A stretch of DNA of 31,617 bases, taken from contig JAQIWT010000146.1 of NCBI GenBank assembly GCA_034696485.1, forward strand, positions 1-31,617, written 5' to 3'. The notes under the pieces are model-generated. The model saw only the letters and a program-made list of their open reading frames with translations. It was not told where the DNA came from and did not search any database. Below are positions 1-9,190 of the stretch, in pieces; within the stretch, counting starts at the first letter, position 1; every line of letters begins with the position of its first letter. A program made the translations under genes and the position numbers. The stretch is from Isohypsibius dastychi. Taxonomy: Eukaryota; Tardigrada; Eutardigrada; Parachela; Isohypsibiidae.

Positions 1-12
1 CAAGGGGATCTA

Positions 13-31
13 CCCCCCCCCCCCCCCCCCC
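13..31. repeat. Homopolymer C tract (19 C)
   Basis: An uninterrupted run of 19 cytosines. Long G/C homopolymers are common in Caenorhabditis-type genomes and are prone to slippage and assembly error, so the exact length is unreliable. Confidence 0.9.
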
Positions 32-700
32 GACCTTCTTGGTTGTGCATCACTATGGATTTGCTTGGGGTGAGTGGACAGCAGCAACACAGTTTTTCCA
101 AAGCCCATGTTCGCCACTCGTCGTAGTTTTCGTCGAAAGATTGATTGGTGTCATAATTTGTTTGTGCACAGAGCAACCAAGCACAGCAGGCTGTAGCAGC
201 TAGAATCTCTTTTGTAGACATTACTATAAACTCTTTCCTTCCAGAAAACCTTATGTTTCCTCCATTAATTTAGATTTGAGAGTATCTCGATTAACAAAAA
301 ACCGAAACGACTAACTCCTTGACAACGCACTTCTACGCGGCTGGCGTGACTGCCCTCCATGCTCGATTTTTTGTTTAGAAATAACGATGTTCCCGTAGCC
401 TATTGATGTTTGTGTCAAAGTGTTGCTCACTTATTTACCTTCTGAAACAGACTGTTGATTGGCTCCTTCAAACAGCTGGCTAGTTTACCAGCCATATTTT
501 GTCTAGCATGATGAATTCGCAGCATGACATCCTTCTCTGGATTTCCGTTGAATTATGGGGTATCTTATGTCACTTGTACAATCACGTTGACAAAATACCC
601 TCAGGCACTGATCAGTTGATTGTGACGGCAACGCTGAAGGAGATTACGACTCAGTTTCAGAAGTTTTATTCATCCGCTCACGAAACAATTAAAGTCTTCC
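32..700. other. No recognisable gene
   Basis: No convincing gene is seen. A plus-strand open stretch at 499-765 lies opposite the decayed tail of the minus-strand gypsy integrase and resembles no known family, so it is probably fortuitous. Confidence 0.5.
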
Positions 701-719
701 AACATGAACCACGTATTGT

Positions 720-1384
720 CTTCTTTTCTGAGATAGAGGTTCGACCTTGCAGTTTATTGGACTAGTCTTGGACACGACCCTCAGTAGGCCAAGCCATTCA
801 TGACACAACTTAGACACTCTACCAGGTGAGAATTACCGGATCACCAATAGGTTTGCTGCCAGGTGTCCATTCCAGCACAAAGGCAGCCGGCACAAGTTTT
901 CTACCTCTGAACGGTTTTCGTGAAATCGAGGTGCCTCTCTATCGTCAGTCTTGTGAATTTTGGTTATCGCAAGTGATGAGCTTGCTCTAAACATTCATGA
1001 ATGCGTTCCATATGAAAAACCAGATAACAAGTCTCTTCTGAAAGTTCATATTCAAGCATTGAATCGATGGGTTCTCTAGGTGCTCGACCATAACAAGTGC
1101 AGAAGGTGAGAAAGCGGTGGCTTGTGACTTGCTGGTGTTCATAGCCCAGGTGATGTATGAGAGTGAAACATTCCAGTCTTCCTCATGTTCTGATACATCA
1201 CGGGACAGAATATTGACCAAGGTTTCGACAGATTTGAAATTTTCAAGAGCCTAGATGATTGGTTTGCAGAAACCATCTCCTCTAAAACGTTGGCAAACAA
1301 CAAAGTCTCACAGTACATTGTCGATGCACTCTCGAAACCTGATGAAATGTGCGAGTTATTTTCACAACGCATCCGCGACAACAC
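720..1384 (-). pseudogene. Ty3/gypsy integrase remnant (C-terminal half)
   Basis: Degenerate integrase of a gypsy-type LTR retrotransposon, read on the minus strand directly downstream of the RNase H remnant. The clearest part is at 987-1220. It has the pattern EDW..SLSYITWAMNTS followed by TAFSPSALV, matching the end of the retroviral integrase core (W...L....AYNTS....TGFSPFELV). Below about 910, a fragment with PGSKPIGDP resembles the small C-terminal domain that follows the core. The two parts are in different frames. The zinc finger and the catalytic DDE region are missing, or too eroded to see, in the short stretch between RNase H and the core end, so part of the domain was deleted. Not functional. 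Confidence 0.7.
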
Positions 1385-1625
1385 TCAATTTGCAGACTCG
1401 GTAATCAACTTTGAAATGATATTTCGTCAGACGTAGTATCAAGCGTACCCATCTTCCAGCCGGATCTCTCGTTTTGAATAGACCAGCTATCGCCGAATGA
1501 TCCGTCAGGATGGTGAACGGAACATGACATACACAATCTCGTAAAGCAGATGGATATTTGGTATTGTTTACCCAACCATGAATAGGCTTGCAAAATTTGC
1601 TAACATGTTCAGAGTCCCGGATCAT
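1362..1625 (-). pseudogene. Ty3/gypsy RNase H domain remnant
   Basis: Minus-strand open frame of about 87 codons covering the second half of a gypsy RNase H. It contains PFTILTDHSA, then RDPAGRWVRLILRL, then FKVDYRV and VVADAL. These match the family pattern of a TDH motif, a D.aGR.aRW.L.L segment, and the terminal YRpGk.N.vADALSR. RNase H degrades the RNA strand during reverse transcription. The final SR falls where the frame breaks, and integrase remnants follow immediately, giving the usual gypsy order. The first half of the domain and the reverse transcriptase upstream are not recognisable. Confidence 0.8.
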
Positions 1626-1646
1626 CTATGCCACACCCATTCACCA

Positions 1647-1964
1647 TCACAGCATTGCGCAACATGTCCGGAACAATATCACATTGAACTTCGAGGCTAA
1701 TTTCTCCCCTGCTCGGCCGAATTGTTTTGTCGCTTCATGAAACGGTATCGCATCTGCGGTACAATTCTGACTAGAATAATCATATTTTGTTGGAATTTTC
1801 GATTTGAATATCAGCATCAGGATGTTTGGAACAAAGAGGAAATGGACGCTGGAGGCTGAGCCACATCGTGCAGCCTCTGGCTTCTTATATCTCGTAGATT
1901 CTGATCTTATGGTGATATTGGGGTGACTTGAGGATCCCATTAAACAACTGGTTTCCTCTCCCAA
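1647..1964 (-). pseudogene. Unidentified open frame upstream of the gypsy RNase H
   Basis: A 105-codon minus-strand open stretch sits where the reverse transcriptase of the minus-strand gypsy element would be expected. No RT motif is visible. It may be eroded pol sequence or chance. Low confidence. Confidence 0.15.
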
Positions 1965-1999
1965 GCACCAGCGCAGTTTCTCGGGCTTTACTCACAGCT

Positions 2000-3110
2000 G
2001 GAACTTCAGAACTTTGCCGGAGCGTGTCGTCGATGGGTCTACTCTCGCCAGCGCTTTTTCCCAGGCTTTACTTTCTTCTAGAACTTCAGAATTGAGCCGG
2101 AGCGTGTCGTCGATGGGTCTACTCTCGCCAGCGCTTTTTCTCAGGCTTTACTTTTTTCTAGAACTCCAGAATTGCGCCAGAGCGTGTCGTCGATGAGTCT
2201 ACTCTCCCCAGCACCAGTAGAGTTTCTCGGGCTTTCCTTCCAGCTGGAATTTCGAAATTGAGCCGGAGGGTGTCTTCGATGGGTCTACTCTCTCCAGCGC
2301 CCTTTTCCATTCTTTCCTTTCTTCTAGAACTTCAGAATTGAGCCGGAGCGTGTCGTCGATGGGTCTACTCTCGCCAGCGCTTTCTCCCAGGCTTTCTTTT
2401 CTCCTTGAACTTCAGAATGGAGCCGGAGCGTGTTTTCGATGGTTCTGCTCTCGCCAGCGCCCTTTTCCAGGCTTTCCTTTCTTCTAGAACTTCAGAATTG
2501 AGCCGGATCGTGTCGTCAATGAGGCTGCTCACCCCAGCGCCAGCGCCCTTCCCCAAGCTTTTCTTTCTTCTGGAAATCCAGAATTGCGCCAGAGCGTGTC
2601 GTCGATGAGTCTACTCTCCCCAGCACCAGTAGAGTTTCTTGGGCTACCCTTCCAGCTGGAACTTCGAAATTGGGCAGTAGCGTGTCGTCGATGGGTCTCC
2701 TCTCGCCAGCGCTTTCTCCCAGGCTTTCCTTTCTCCTTGAACTTCAGAATGGAGCCGGAGCTTGTCTTCGATGGTTCTGCTCTCGCCAGCGCCCTTTTCC
2801 AGGCTTTCGTTTCTTCTAGAAATTCAGAATTGAGCCGGATCGTGTCGTCAATGAGGCTGCTCACCCCAGCGCCAGCGCCCTTCCCCAAGCTTTTCTTTCT
2901 TCTGGAAATCCAGAATTGCGCCAGAGCGTGTCGTCGATGAGTCTGCTCTCACCAGCACCAGTTGAGTTACTCGGGCTTTCCTTCCAGCTGGAATTTCAGA
3001 ATTGAGCCATAGCGTGTCTTCGATGGGTCTACTCTCGCCAGCGCCAGTATAGTTTTTCAGGCTTTCTTTTCAGCTGGAACTTCAGAAACTGGCCAGTGCG
3101 TGTCGTCGGC
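2000..3110. repeat. Minisatellite, 80/86-bp units with a 332-bp higher-order repeat
   Basis: Tandem array of about 14 units anchored on GTGTCGTCGATGGGTCT. Anchors start near 2024, 2104, 2184, 2270, 2350, 2430, 2510, 2596, 2682, 2762, 2842, 2928, 3014 and 3100, so spacing is either 80 or 86 bp. The longer type carries a GCACCAGTAGAGTTT-type segment in place of the shorter unit's GCGCTTTTTCCCAGG segment. The block 2350-2681 (80+80+86+86) is nearly repeated from 2682 to 3013, giving a 332-bp higher-order period. Neither unit length is divisible by three, so the open stretches on both strands here change frame at each unit and are unlikely to be coding. Confidence 0.95.
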
Positions 3111-3410
3111 CTTGATCATAAAATGATGCAGAACTCGACTTTGTGATCTTTCTTCCTTTGCATCAGTATATACTCCTGTGTATTTTGGGTTTATGGATTG
3201 AATGAATCTTGCTTCCACTCGTGTAACAGGATTCCACGGGTGAGGTTTCTCAAGGTAGCAGTTTGATTCAGGATGATGTGATGCTACATAGAATTCGGCC
3301 AAGCGATATTGCGCAATCTGCGTTATTGCCAACTTTGGCAAGAACACTACTACAAGATTTAATCCGTGGAGGTCAGAAAATCGCTTCCAGAAAACGCTCT
3401 GGGTGTGCAT
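3057..3410 (-). CDS. Open frame of unknown status beside the minisatellite
   Basis: A 117-codon minus-strand open stretch ending in the last minisatellite unit. The residue mix is protein-like (for example PKYTGVYTDAKEERSQ), but no family is recognised and no splice context was established. It could be an exon fragment or chance. Confidence 0.2.
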   Translation of the reverse strand: MHTQSVFWKRFSDLHGLNLVVVFLPKLAITQIAQYRLAEFYVASHHPESNCYLEKPHPWNPVTRVEARFIQSINPKYTGVYTDAKEERSQSRVLHHFMIKADDTHWPVSEVPAEKKA

Positions 3411-4240
3411 GGAAGCTCAAACAGTCCTGTGAGGGACCTCCAACTTGAAGAAATTGTATGGTCAACCGAAAAAAGACGAAAGTGGTGATGGCGATGTTTC
3501 GATATAACCCAGATTGCATCACGACGAAAACTTATCATCGCTCTGAGCAAACGGTGTCGAAATGCAAAATTCATTCAATTCAAGTTCGCTTGAAATAACA
3601 TTGAATTGCAAGTTTCATCACATTCAAAATTTTGACGGTATCAAAAACACATTCTTGAATGGCAGATTTGTATGTACGAGATTTCTGGCCTATAGGAATC
3701 TGGTCTCATATAACTGAGTTCGAGACTTGTCATTACACGGCATCTTGCCATCTACGTTTTTCAGAAAACTCGTGAACTGATGTGATAGGACTCAGATACG
3801 GTTCAAGTCAAATTTCTGCACAGTCAGTTTATCAGAGATAATTTTTCTTGCTTCAACAAGCGGGGGCATTACCATGCTAGAAGGGCTGTAACGATATTGC
3901 TCTTGGGCTGAGTTACGCACATAATGAGAATTTTTGTTGAACATCGTGGGTGAAGCGTAGGGACAGATGAATTCGTTGAACGTATAATTATTTTCTCATA
4001 GTACGTAATGTACACTAAAAAAATTCTGAATGTATTTTCAATTTTTCCCCACAGAGGGTTGGATATCAGCAATATAACGAAAATTGTGTGGGCATCTGGT
4101 CTCGTGAAGTTTAAACAAGTGAAACCTCACACTGTTGTCTACTACAACTCAACTCACTCTGTGCTTGCATCTGCGGCCATGTCTTATGGCTTACTTAAAT
4201 TATATTTCAAATCCAAACATTTTAATTAGGCACCACTACC
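3411..4240. other. No recognisable gene
   Basis: AT-rich sequence. A short plus-strand open stretch at 4036-4229 follows a CCCCACAG acceptor-like site, but it matches no family and is not called as a gene. Confidence 0.4.
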
Positions 4241-4284
4241 GGTTTTATCCAAAAGCACTTGAATCACAAAGTGTTTCATAAAGA

Positions 4285-4466
4285 CACTGGATGATCCAGC
4301 GTATTTAGAACAAAATCGCTCTTAAAAACTAGTCACAAAGTGCACTGGACGATCCGGTGTGTTATAAACAGAATCGATTTCAAACACTTCCAAATAGCAC
4401 TGGATGAACCGGCGTACCCAAACTTTTTAAATTTCAAACTAGGAAATCACCGGATCAACTGGCGTA
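4285..4466. repeat. Cluster of four 17-bp palindromic repeats
   Basis: Four related copies lie at 4285, 4343, 4398 and 4448, spaced 50-58 bp. Each is a version of CACTGGATGATCCAGTG followed by TA. The consensus is a dyad with arms CACTGGAT and ATCCAGTG around one central base. The first copy is nearly perfect; the next three have drifted. A weaker relative (GAACTGGCACAC) lies near 4487. Confidence 0.85.
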
Positions 4467-4996
4467 CCAAGCTTGATTTGTTTGGTGAACTGGCACACTA
4501 AAGTACATGGCTTTCTTGTGCGTTGGTATAGTAGGCGACCGATGGTCTGGTACACACTAAATATCGCTTGGATCGCATTCGCAATGACTGTTGAACTACT
4601 CCAACGGGTTTTTGCCAAAGGCTAGCAGGGTGCAAGTAACAGCAGAATCCATGAGAAAATATCAAAAGCACCGCCACAATTCTTGTTCAACAAATTCAAT
4701 TCCACTAAAGCCGCCCAACTAAAACAAGTGGTCCACGCGGATCATCAGAATGAGAACAAAAAAAAATACTGTCCAGATCTTTGCACCAACGGGAGTGAAG
4801 AAAAATCAAAATTCAAACGAAAACTCTACCGTATGAGCAACAACAAAACTCAACTGCACTGTCATTCAGTCTTATTTTTCTTAAAAGCTGAAGACTGAAC
4901 TGAAGTCTTCAAAGGCGGCTGTGAACCAAAAACCAAAGACGCGTCATCGTCGCTACCAGGCGCAGCAAAAATTTCTCTCGCTCACTCCAAGAAGAA
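4467..4996. other. No recognisable gene
   Basis: Nothing convincing is visible. A plus-strand lysine-rich open stretch at 4683-4898 has no family signal. The minus strand may be the 3' region of the pseudogene upstream. Confidence 0.4.
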
Positions 4997-5056
4997 TTAC
5001 TTGCCACGATCACCGAACTCCGGTCCACCATCCTTTCCACTGACGACATAATCACT
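4997..5056 (-). pseudogene. Putative terminal exon, minus strand
   Basis: A TTCCATTGCAG acceptor is followed by exactly 20 codons in phase 0, ending in TAA at 4997-4999 (SDYVVSGKDGGPEF...). It could be the last exon of the minus-strand gene whose other pieces lie at 5334-7170. No family is recognised. Confidence 0.3.
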
Positions 5057-5119
5057 CTGCAATGGAAGTTTCATGGAATCAATGTCGTTGACTTGTCAAA
5101 TTAATTTCTCGTGAGAATG

Positions 5120-5201
5120 CACAGGATGATCCAGTGTATTTTCAAAATATCATTTTGAAGGTATCAAATTTTTATAAAAAGTCACTAGATGATCTAGTGT
5201 A
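5120..5201. repeat. Two palindromic repeats, one with a compensatory change
   Basis: Copies lie at 5120 (CACAGGATGATCCAGTG) and 5183 (CACTAGATGATCTAGTG). In the second, both arms changed in a matched way (TGG to TAG and CCA to CTA), so the 8-bp dyad stays perfect. Confidence 0.85.
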
Positions 5202-5259
5202 CTTTTGAAATTTACAAATAATTTCTCGTAATATCATATTCGAAAAAAACGTCATTCAC

Positions 5260-5550
5260 CTCAGCGAACCCGCCAATAGCAACAGCGGGGAAAAATTCAT
5301 CCACAACTCCCTGAACCTGCAAGTTTTCCGCCGTCAAGACGCCAAGTTCACAGAGCCGAATCTCATGTGCAACATTCCACGGAAATACTTTTTGGTATTC
5401 GTCATAAAACCGCCCTCCTTATCCAGCACACGCAGACATACATCTGCATCCTTAGGTGCGTGAACGCGCTTGAAGATCAACATTTTTGGTTCTCCTTCAA
5501 ACGACACTGGCGCGATATAGATGCTATTGAATTCGGCCGGAGACAACTAG
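5260..5550 (-). pseudogene. Exon-like fragment of unknown minus-strand gene
   Basis: Open stretch at 5334-5546 with a well-mixed composition (IAPVSFEGEPKMLIF, then VLDKEGGFMTNTKKYF). The coding signal continues in another frame as far as about 5263 (TAENLQVQGVVDEFFP), where a GTGAAT donor-like site follows, so a frameshift near 5340 is likely. An acceptor-like TTGATTGCAG lies upstream near 5585. Probably part of the same decayed gene as 5734-7170. Function unknown. Confidence 0.4.
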
Positions 5551-5628
5551 TGGCGGAGCAAAACAACTCAAACTGCAATCAAAAAAACAATGTCAGCATT
5601 TAGCAAGCATTGTTAAATCAGCAAACTG

Positions 5629-5817
5629 CACTGGACGGTTGGTGTACATTTTACTTTCGAATTCAAAACATTTTAAATAAAAACCAGATGAACCATAAAG
5701 ATCACAAAATCACCGCACTTTTACCGACTCAAATTACAAAAGAAACAGGACGAGCCAGCGCAATTTTGGAAAAATGAACTTTGTAGATTCTGAAAAGGCA
5801 CTGGATGATTCAGTGTA
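5629..5817. repeat. Palindromic repeats at 5629 and 5799
   Basis: The copy at 5799 (CACTGGATGATTCAGTG) lies wholly inside a 42-bp intron of the minus-strand pseudogene and makes up about 40 percent of it. The copy at 5629 (CACTGGACGGTTGGTG) is degraded. Confidence 0.75.
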
Positions 5818-6201
5818 CTTATAAAACTCACCAGTTTTTTTTTGCTTGGACATCTTCGGAGATGATGTTTTCTTCTCTGAGCTGAGTTTTCCAGTCGAAG
5901 CAGACCCCGGATCGGACACAATGAAGCTCACTTCCAGGCGGGGTTCGGGACAATCTTTGGGCAGATTCATCAACATTCGCTGCGTAAAATCCATGTTTGT
6001 TTTACTTTCCACTAGGTACTTTTTGGCTCCTTCACGAAACTTCTCCCCATAAGACTTCAAAACTGCTCCCTTCGCTACAGTCTCGGCTTTGACCTTATCT
6101 TTCTCAATCTTTCGCATCCGTGACGGTTTCTTAGGCTTCGTCAAAGTCTTCGCAGACTGACCCTTCTGCAAACAAAAAAACAGCATCTTAACCACCGTAA
6201 A

Positions 6202-6274
6202 CACTGGATGATCCAGTGTAACCAGATCAAACCTCCTAAATGCTGATCACAAAAGCACTGGATGATCCAGCGTA
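6202..6274. repeat. Two palindromic repeats inside an intron
   Basis: Copies at 6202 (CACTGGATGATCCAGTG, the perfect dyad) and 6256 (CACTGGATGATCCAGCG) both lie in the 176-bp intron 6341-6166 of the minus-strand pseudogene. Confidence 0.9.
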
Positions 6275-7071
6275 CTTGATATTTTGAAATTTCAAGCTTC
6301 AGAATAACTTCAAACACTAAACCATTTGTAAAACAACTCACCTCAACAACATCCTCCATCAACCATTCCAAATCCTCATGCTTCATCGCAAACTGAATCC
6401 GATCGACGAGCCATAACATGGGATGCTGATCAGCACCCAGAGCGTTGGCTCAATTTTGACTATCGTGAAATCTCCAGAATACGTTTCGCGTACTCTGCAT
6501 GGACATGGGAGAAAACAAAACATTATGTTGCTCCCTCCCATCAAACATCACCTTTTCAGTCGGGACATTCTGGATGACGCCGCTTCCACAAAGTTCCCAG
6601 AATTCGCGCATCAGCTCAATATAACAAATCGGCGTACCAGTGAAATAAAGGGGATCATCCAATTTATTGTTCTAAATAAAACAATAAATGATAATTCCAG
6701 AGTTGACAGTGTAAAAATTAACCACAATTCTCACCTGGTATTCCGGATGTTTGGCATACCACCAAATTCGAAATTCACTGTTGAAGGTTTTCCATCCAGT
6801 CTTGTCATCTTCAAGCTGTTAGACACTGAACTTTTGCGGTAATAACTTTTTCATCGTCTTCCACACTGTGAAATTCAATTTCTCGTGTTTGTCTTTCCAA
6901 AAAACTGGCATTTCATCTAAAACAAGCAAAATTATTTGGAGCCCGGAGCAACAATCCGTGATTCTGGCCTGCTTGCCGTTGTCTTCTTTGGATTTTGCGA
7001 CAATGTGGTCCGGAGTCAGGTCATGATACATTTCAACCTGCAAGTGAAATGCATGATGCAATGAATGATCA

Positions 7072-7090
7072 CACCGGATGGTCCAGCGTT
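7072..7090. repeat. Palindromic repeat, degraded copy
   Basis: CACCGGATGGTCCAGCG lies in the 7169-7038 intron. A half-site (AGATCCATTGTAC) lies near 7132. Confidence 0.7.
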
Positions 7091-7224
7091 ATTTTATTGA
7101 ATCACATTGAAATTCCGTAAAATACACAAAAAGATCCATTGTACTATCTAAAATTCATGTAAAACTTACCAATTTCATCCGACTTCTGATCTTCAGGAAT
7201 ATAACGAACATGTGAATTTTCAAT

Positions 7225-7241
7225 GGGGGGAGGGGGGGGGG
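7225..7241. repeat. G tract (G6-A-G10)
   Basis: A near-homopolymer run just before the start of recognisable gypsy sequence, so it may mark the junction between the minus-strand pseudogene region and the retroelement. Confidence 0.9.
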
Positions 7242-7284
7242 ACGATTAGAAAAACACGTGAAGGAGAGATCTTATGTAACTTGC

Positions 7285-7860
7285 TGAAGAACCATCGGGA
7301 CTTTTTCAGTTTAAGCGCTATCCCGTTAGGGTGAGTCCGTGTGGAACTGATCTGTTTGGGAACAGAGTCTGGTCCACCAATTCAGAAGAGATCCAACAGG
7401 CTTACGCCTATTGAACAGAAGATAGTTGACGAGAAATTATCAGGACTCAAGGAAGCCGGTGTCATAAAAGATTCCGAATCAAACTGGGCCAGTTCAGCAG
7501 TTACAGTGAGAAAGGGTGATAAGATCAGGTTATGCAAAAATCACGTTGCACACAATGAACTTCTGACAACCAATAAATATCCATTGACAATTCCTGAACA
7601 AATGTTTAATATTTAGCAGAAAATAAATATTTTTTTATCCATTGATCTATCAGCTGCTTTCCAACAATTAACTCTTGATGATTCGAGCAAGTAAAAGACA
7701 GCAATAGCAACATATCCAAGACGTCATTCAATACCGCACTATGCCGTTCGGGCTGAATTGTGCTAGTTCAATTCCCCAATCGGAAATGAATCGACCTTTT
7801 GACGGAATATTTTTGAGGAACGTGATCACATATATCGATGACATCTTATGCGGTTGAACC
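7285..7860 (+). pseudogene. Ty3/gypsy reverse transcriptase remnant (element 1)
   Basis: Plus-strand gypsy reverse transcriptase, which makes cDNA from the element RNA. The frame at 7341-7616 has the N-terminal fingers pattern: a QRSNRLTP-type entry, then LKEAGVIKDSESNWASS, then KYPLTIP. It stops at TAG 7614-7616. The same frame continues with FLSIDLSAAFQQL (motif A, LDL..aF.Q). After a shift, 7741-7857 carries MPFGLNCASS (motif B) and the catalytic YIDDIL (motif C), then a TGA. At least two stops and one frameshift disable it. No gag or protease precedes it, so the element is 5' truncated near the G tract. Confidence 0.85.
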
Positions 7861-8280
7861 AGTATTGAAGAAACCATCTCCAATCAAAAGCTTGTTTTTG
7901 ACAGAATAACAAAGAAATATTTCAAAATTTAACGGAGACGAATGCTAGTTTCTCGTCGCATCTCTGAGATCATTGGCTGGATCACAGAGCAAACCAGTGT
8001 TTCCGTTGATCCTGATGAATTTTGTCGCAATTTTTGATTCTGCTGTTCTGAAAACTCACGAAGACGTTTGAGCTTTTTTATCTTCATCCAATTATTACAG
8101 ATAAAATCACTGAAATTCTGCAGAAATTGTGGTTCCCGTCACAAAGCTATATTCAGGACCTCCTTTAAAGTGCTCAACCATATTTTTGGTTTCCCTCACA
8201 TTTATACTGATCATGTGTCATCCACTTTCACCGAATCTTTGAAAACTTTGAATCCAAAACTTTAACGATGAGCAATCAGA

Positions 8281-8412
8281 TTAAAAGAATTTGATTTAAA
8301 AATAATCTACAGAAAAGGTGCGTCCAGTGCGAGTGCAGATTGTATTAGTCGATCATCCCCCATAGCCCCACATATAGATGACAATGACGAAACTGTCCTT
8401 CGCGATGTTTGA
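8281..8412 (+). pseudogene. Ty3/gypsy RNase H C-terminal fragment (element 1)
   Basis: The frame from 8281 to the TGA at 8410-8412 reads FDLKIIYRKGASS then ADCISRSS. This matches the end of gypsy RNase H (F...I.YrkG..N..AD.lSR). Most of the domain between 7860 and 8280 is too decayed to trace. Confidence 0.75.
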
Positions 8413-8591
8413 ATTGCCAGAGATCGATATGAGGGTACAGCAACTCAAGAACACATTTTGTCAACCAATAATGGCATTTCTATCGAATCAGTTGTCAACC
8501 GAAAATCTCACCTACTTGTACTCTGATGACGGCATTCTATGCTACAATTCGAAATGGAAGTTAGTGAGTAAAGGTTTTCTGGGAACCATTC

Positions 8592-9190
8592 ATGACTCTG
8601 CTCTCATGCACTAATCATTCAAGCGTTGTTCCACCAACCATTCGTCAATCATTCAACCGCTTCAATTGGCAAGGAATGTCTCGATTTGTAAGAGTATTGA
8701 TTGCAAGTTGCGTACCTTGTCAAAAATGCTGCAACAACAGTAAAGATCGGTGTACTACATCCTTTTCCAGTCCCAAATTATCCATTCGAATTATTGAGCA
8801 TAGATATTGCAGGACCTAACTAAAGAGTAGTAAAGGATTCAACATTATCGTAACAGCGAATGATCATTTTAAATCACGTGATAGCCAAAATGAGTTGAGA
8901 AGGTACTGCATTACAGCGTGAAAGTTTCCAGTGCAAGATTCATTCTTAAAGTATGGATTTTCGAAATTTCACTTTTTGATAATGAAACCACATTCACCAG
9001 TCATCAAGTGCGTCAGCAGACCTCTGTTTTGGAAATAAAACACACTTTTACCACTGATTATCCACCCTGGCAAAATGGACGCCTCGAGAGATTCCATGGA
9101 ATTCTCGGCGCAAACCTAGCTTTAGTCTGCAAACCTGATCAATCTGAATGGAGTGACTTACTACCGTTCGTCATCTTTAGTCACAATGGC
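8592..9190 (+). pseudogene. Ty3/gypsy integrase remnant (element 1)
   Basis: Integrase that would insert the cDNA into the genome. At 8592-8819 are the end of the HHCC zinc domain (CVPCQKC) and W..MS.FV. A different frame then gives SIDIAGP near 8799, holding the first catalytic Asp of the DDE triad, followed by a TANDHF segment. The frame from 8918 gives LFDNETTFTSHQV (second Asp), then TTDYPPWQNGRLERFHG (catalytic Glu region) and WSDLLPFVIFSHN, where homology stops abruptly at about 9186. Several frame changes make it non-functional. The order after RT and RNase H is the gypsy order. Confidence 0.85.

Larger units (their letters stand above)
5734..7170 (-). pseudogene. Multi-exon pseudogene of unknown function
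   Basis: Four minus-strand exons join in a consistent phase: 7037-6735 (101 codons), 6671-6342 (110 codons), 6165-5832 and 5789-5734. Introns are 6734-6672 (63 bp), 6341-6166 (176 bp) and 5831-5790 (42 bp), all GTGAG...AG. A further exon end with a GTAAGT donor lies at 7170, but it joins out of frame. Within the exons are a TAA at 6819-6821 and a TGA at 6450-6452, so the gene is broken or differently spliced. Exon 1 holds a leucine-rich segment (SGLQIILLVLDEMPVFW). Exon 3 is basic (KPKKPSRMRKIEKDK) and ends in a Ser/Lys-rich tail near a run of nine A, which could also shift the frame. No family is recognised. Palindromic repeats sit in several of its introns. Confidence 0.6.

Noticed and set aside
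499-765. Plus-strand 88-codon open stretch
   Set aside because: Antisense to the integrase tail and without family signal or splice context.
2365-2940. Open frames on both strands in the minisatellite
   Set aside because: They arise from repeat units of 80 and 86 bp that shift frame at each copy; there is no domain and no single favoured strand.
4285-7090. Palindromes as bacterial operators or terminators
   Set aside because: The surrounding genes have spliceosomal introns, and no T-run follows the dyads.
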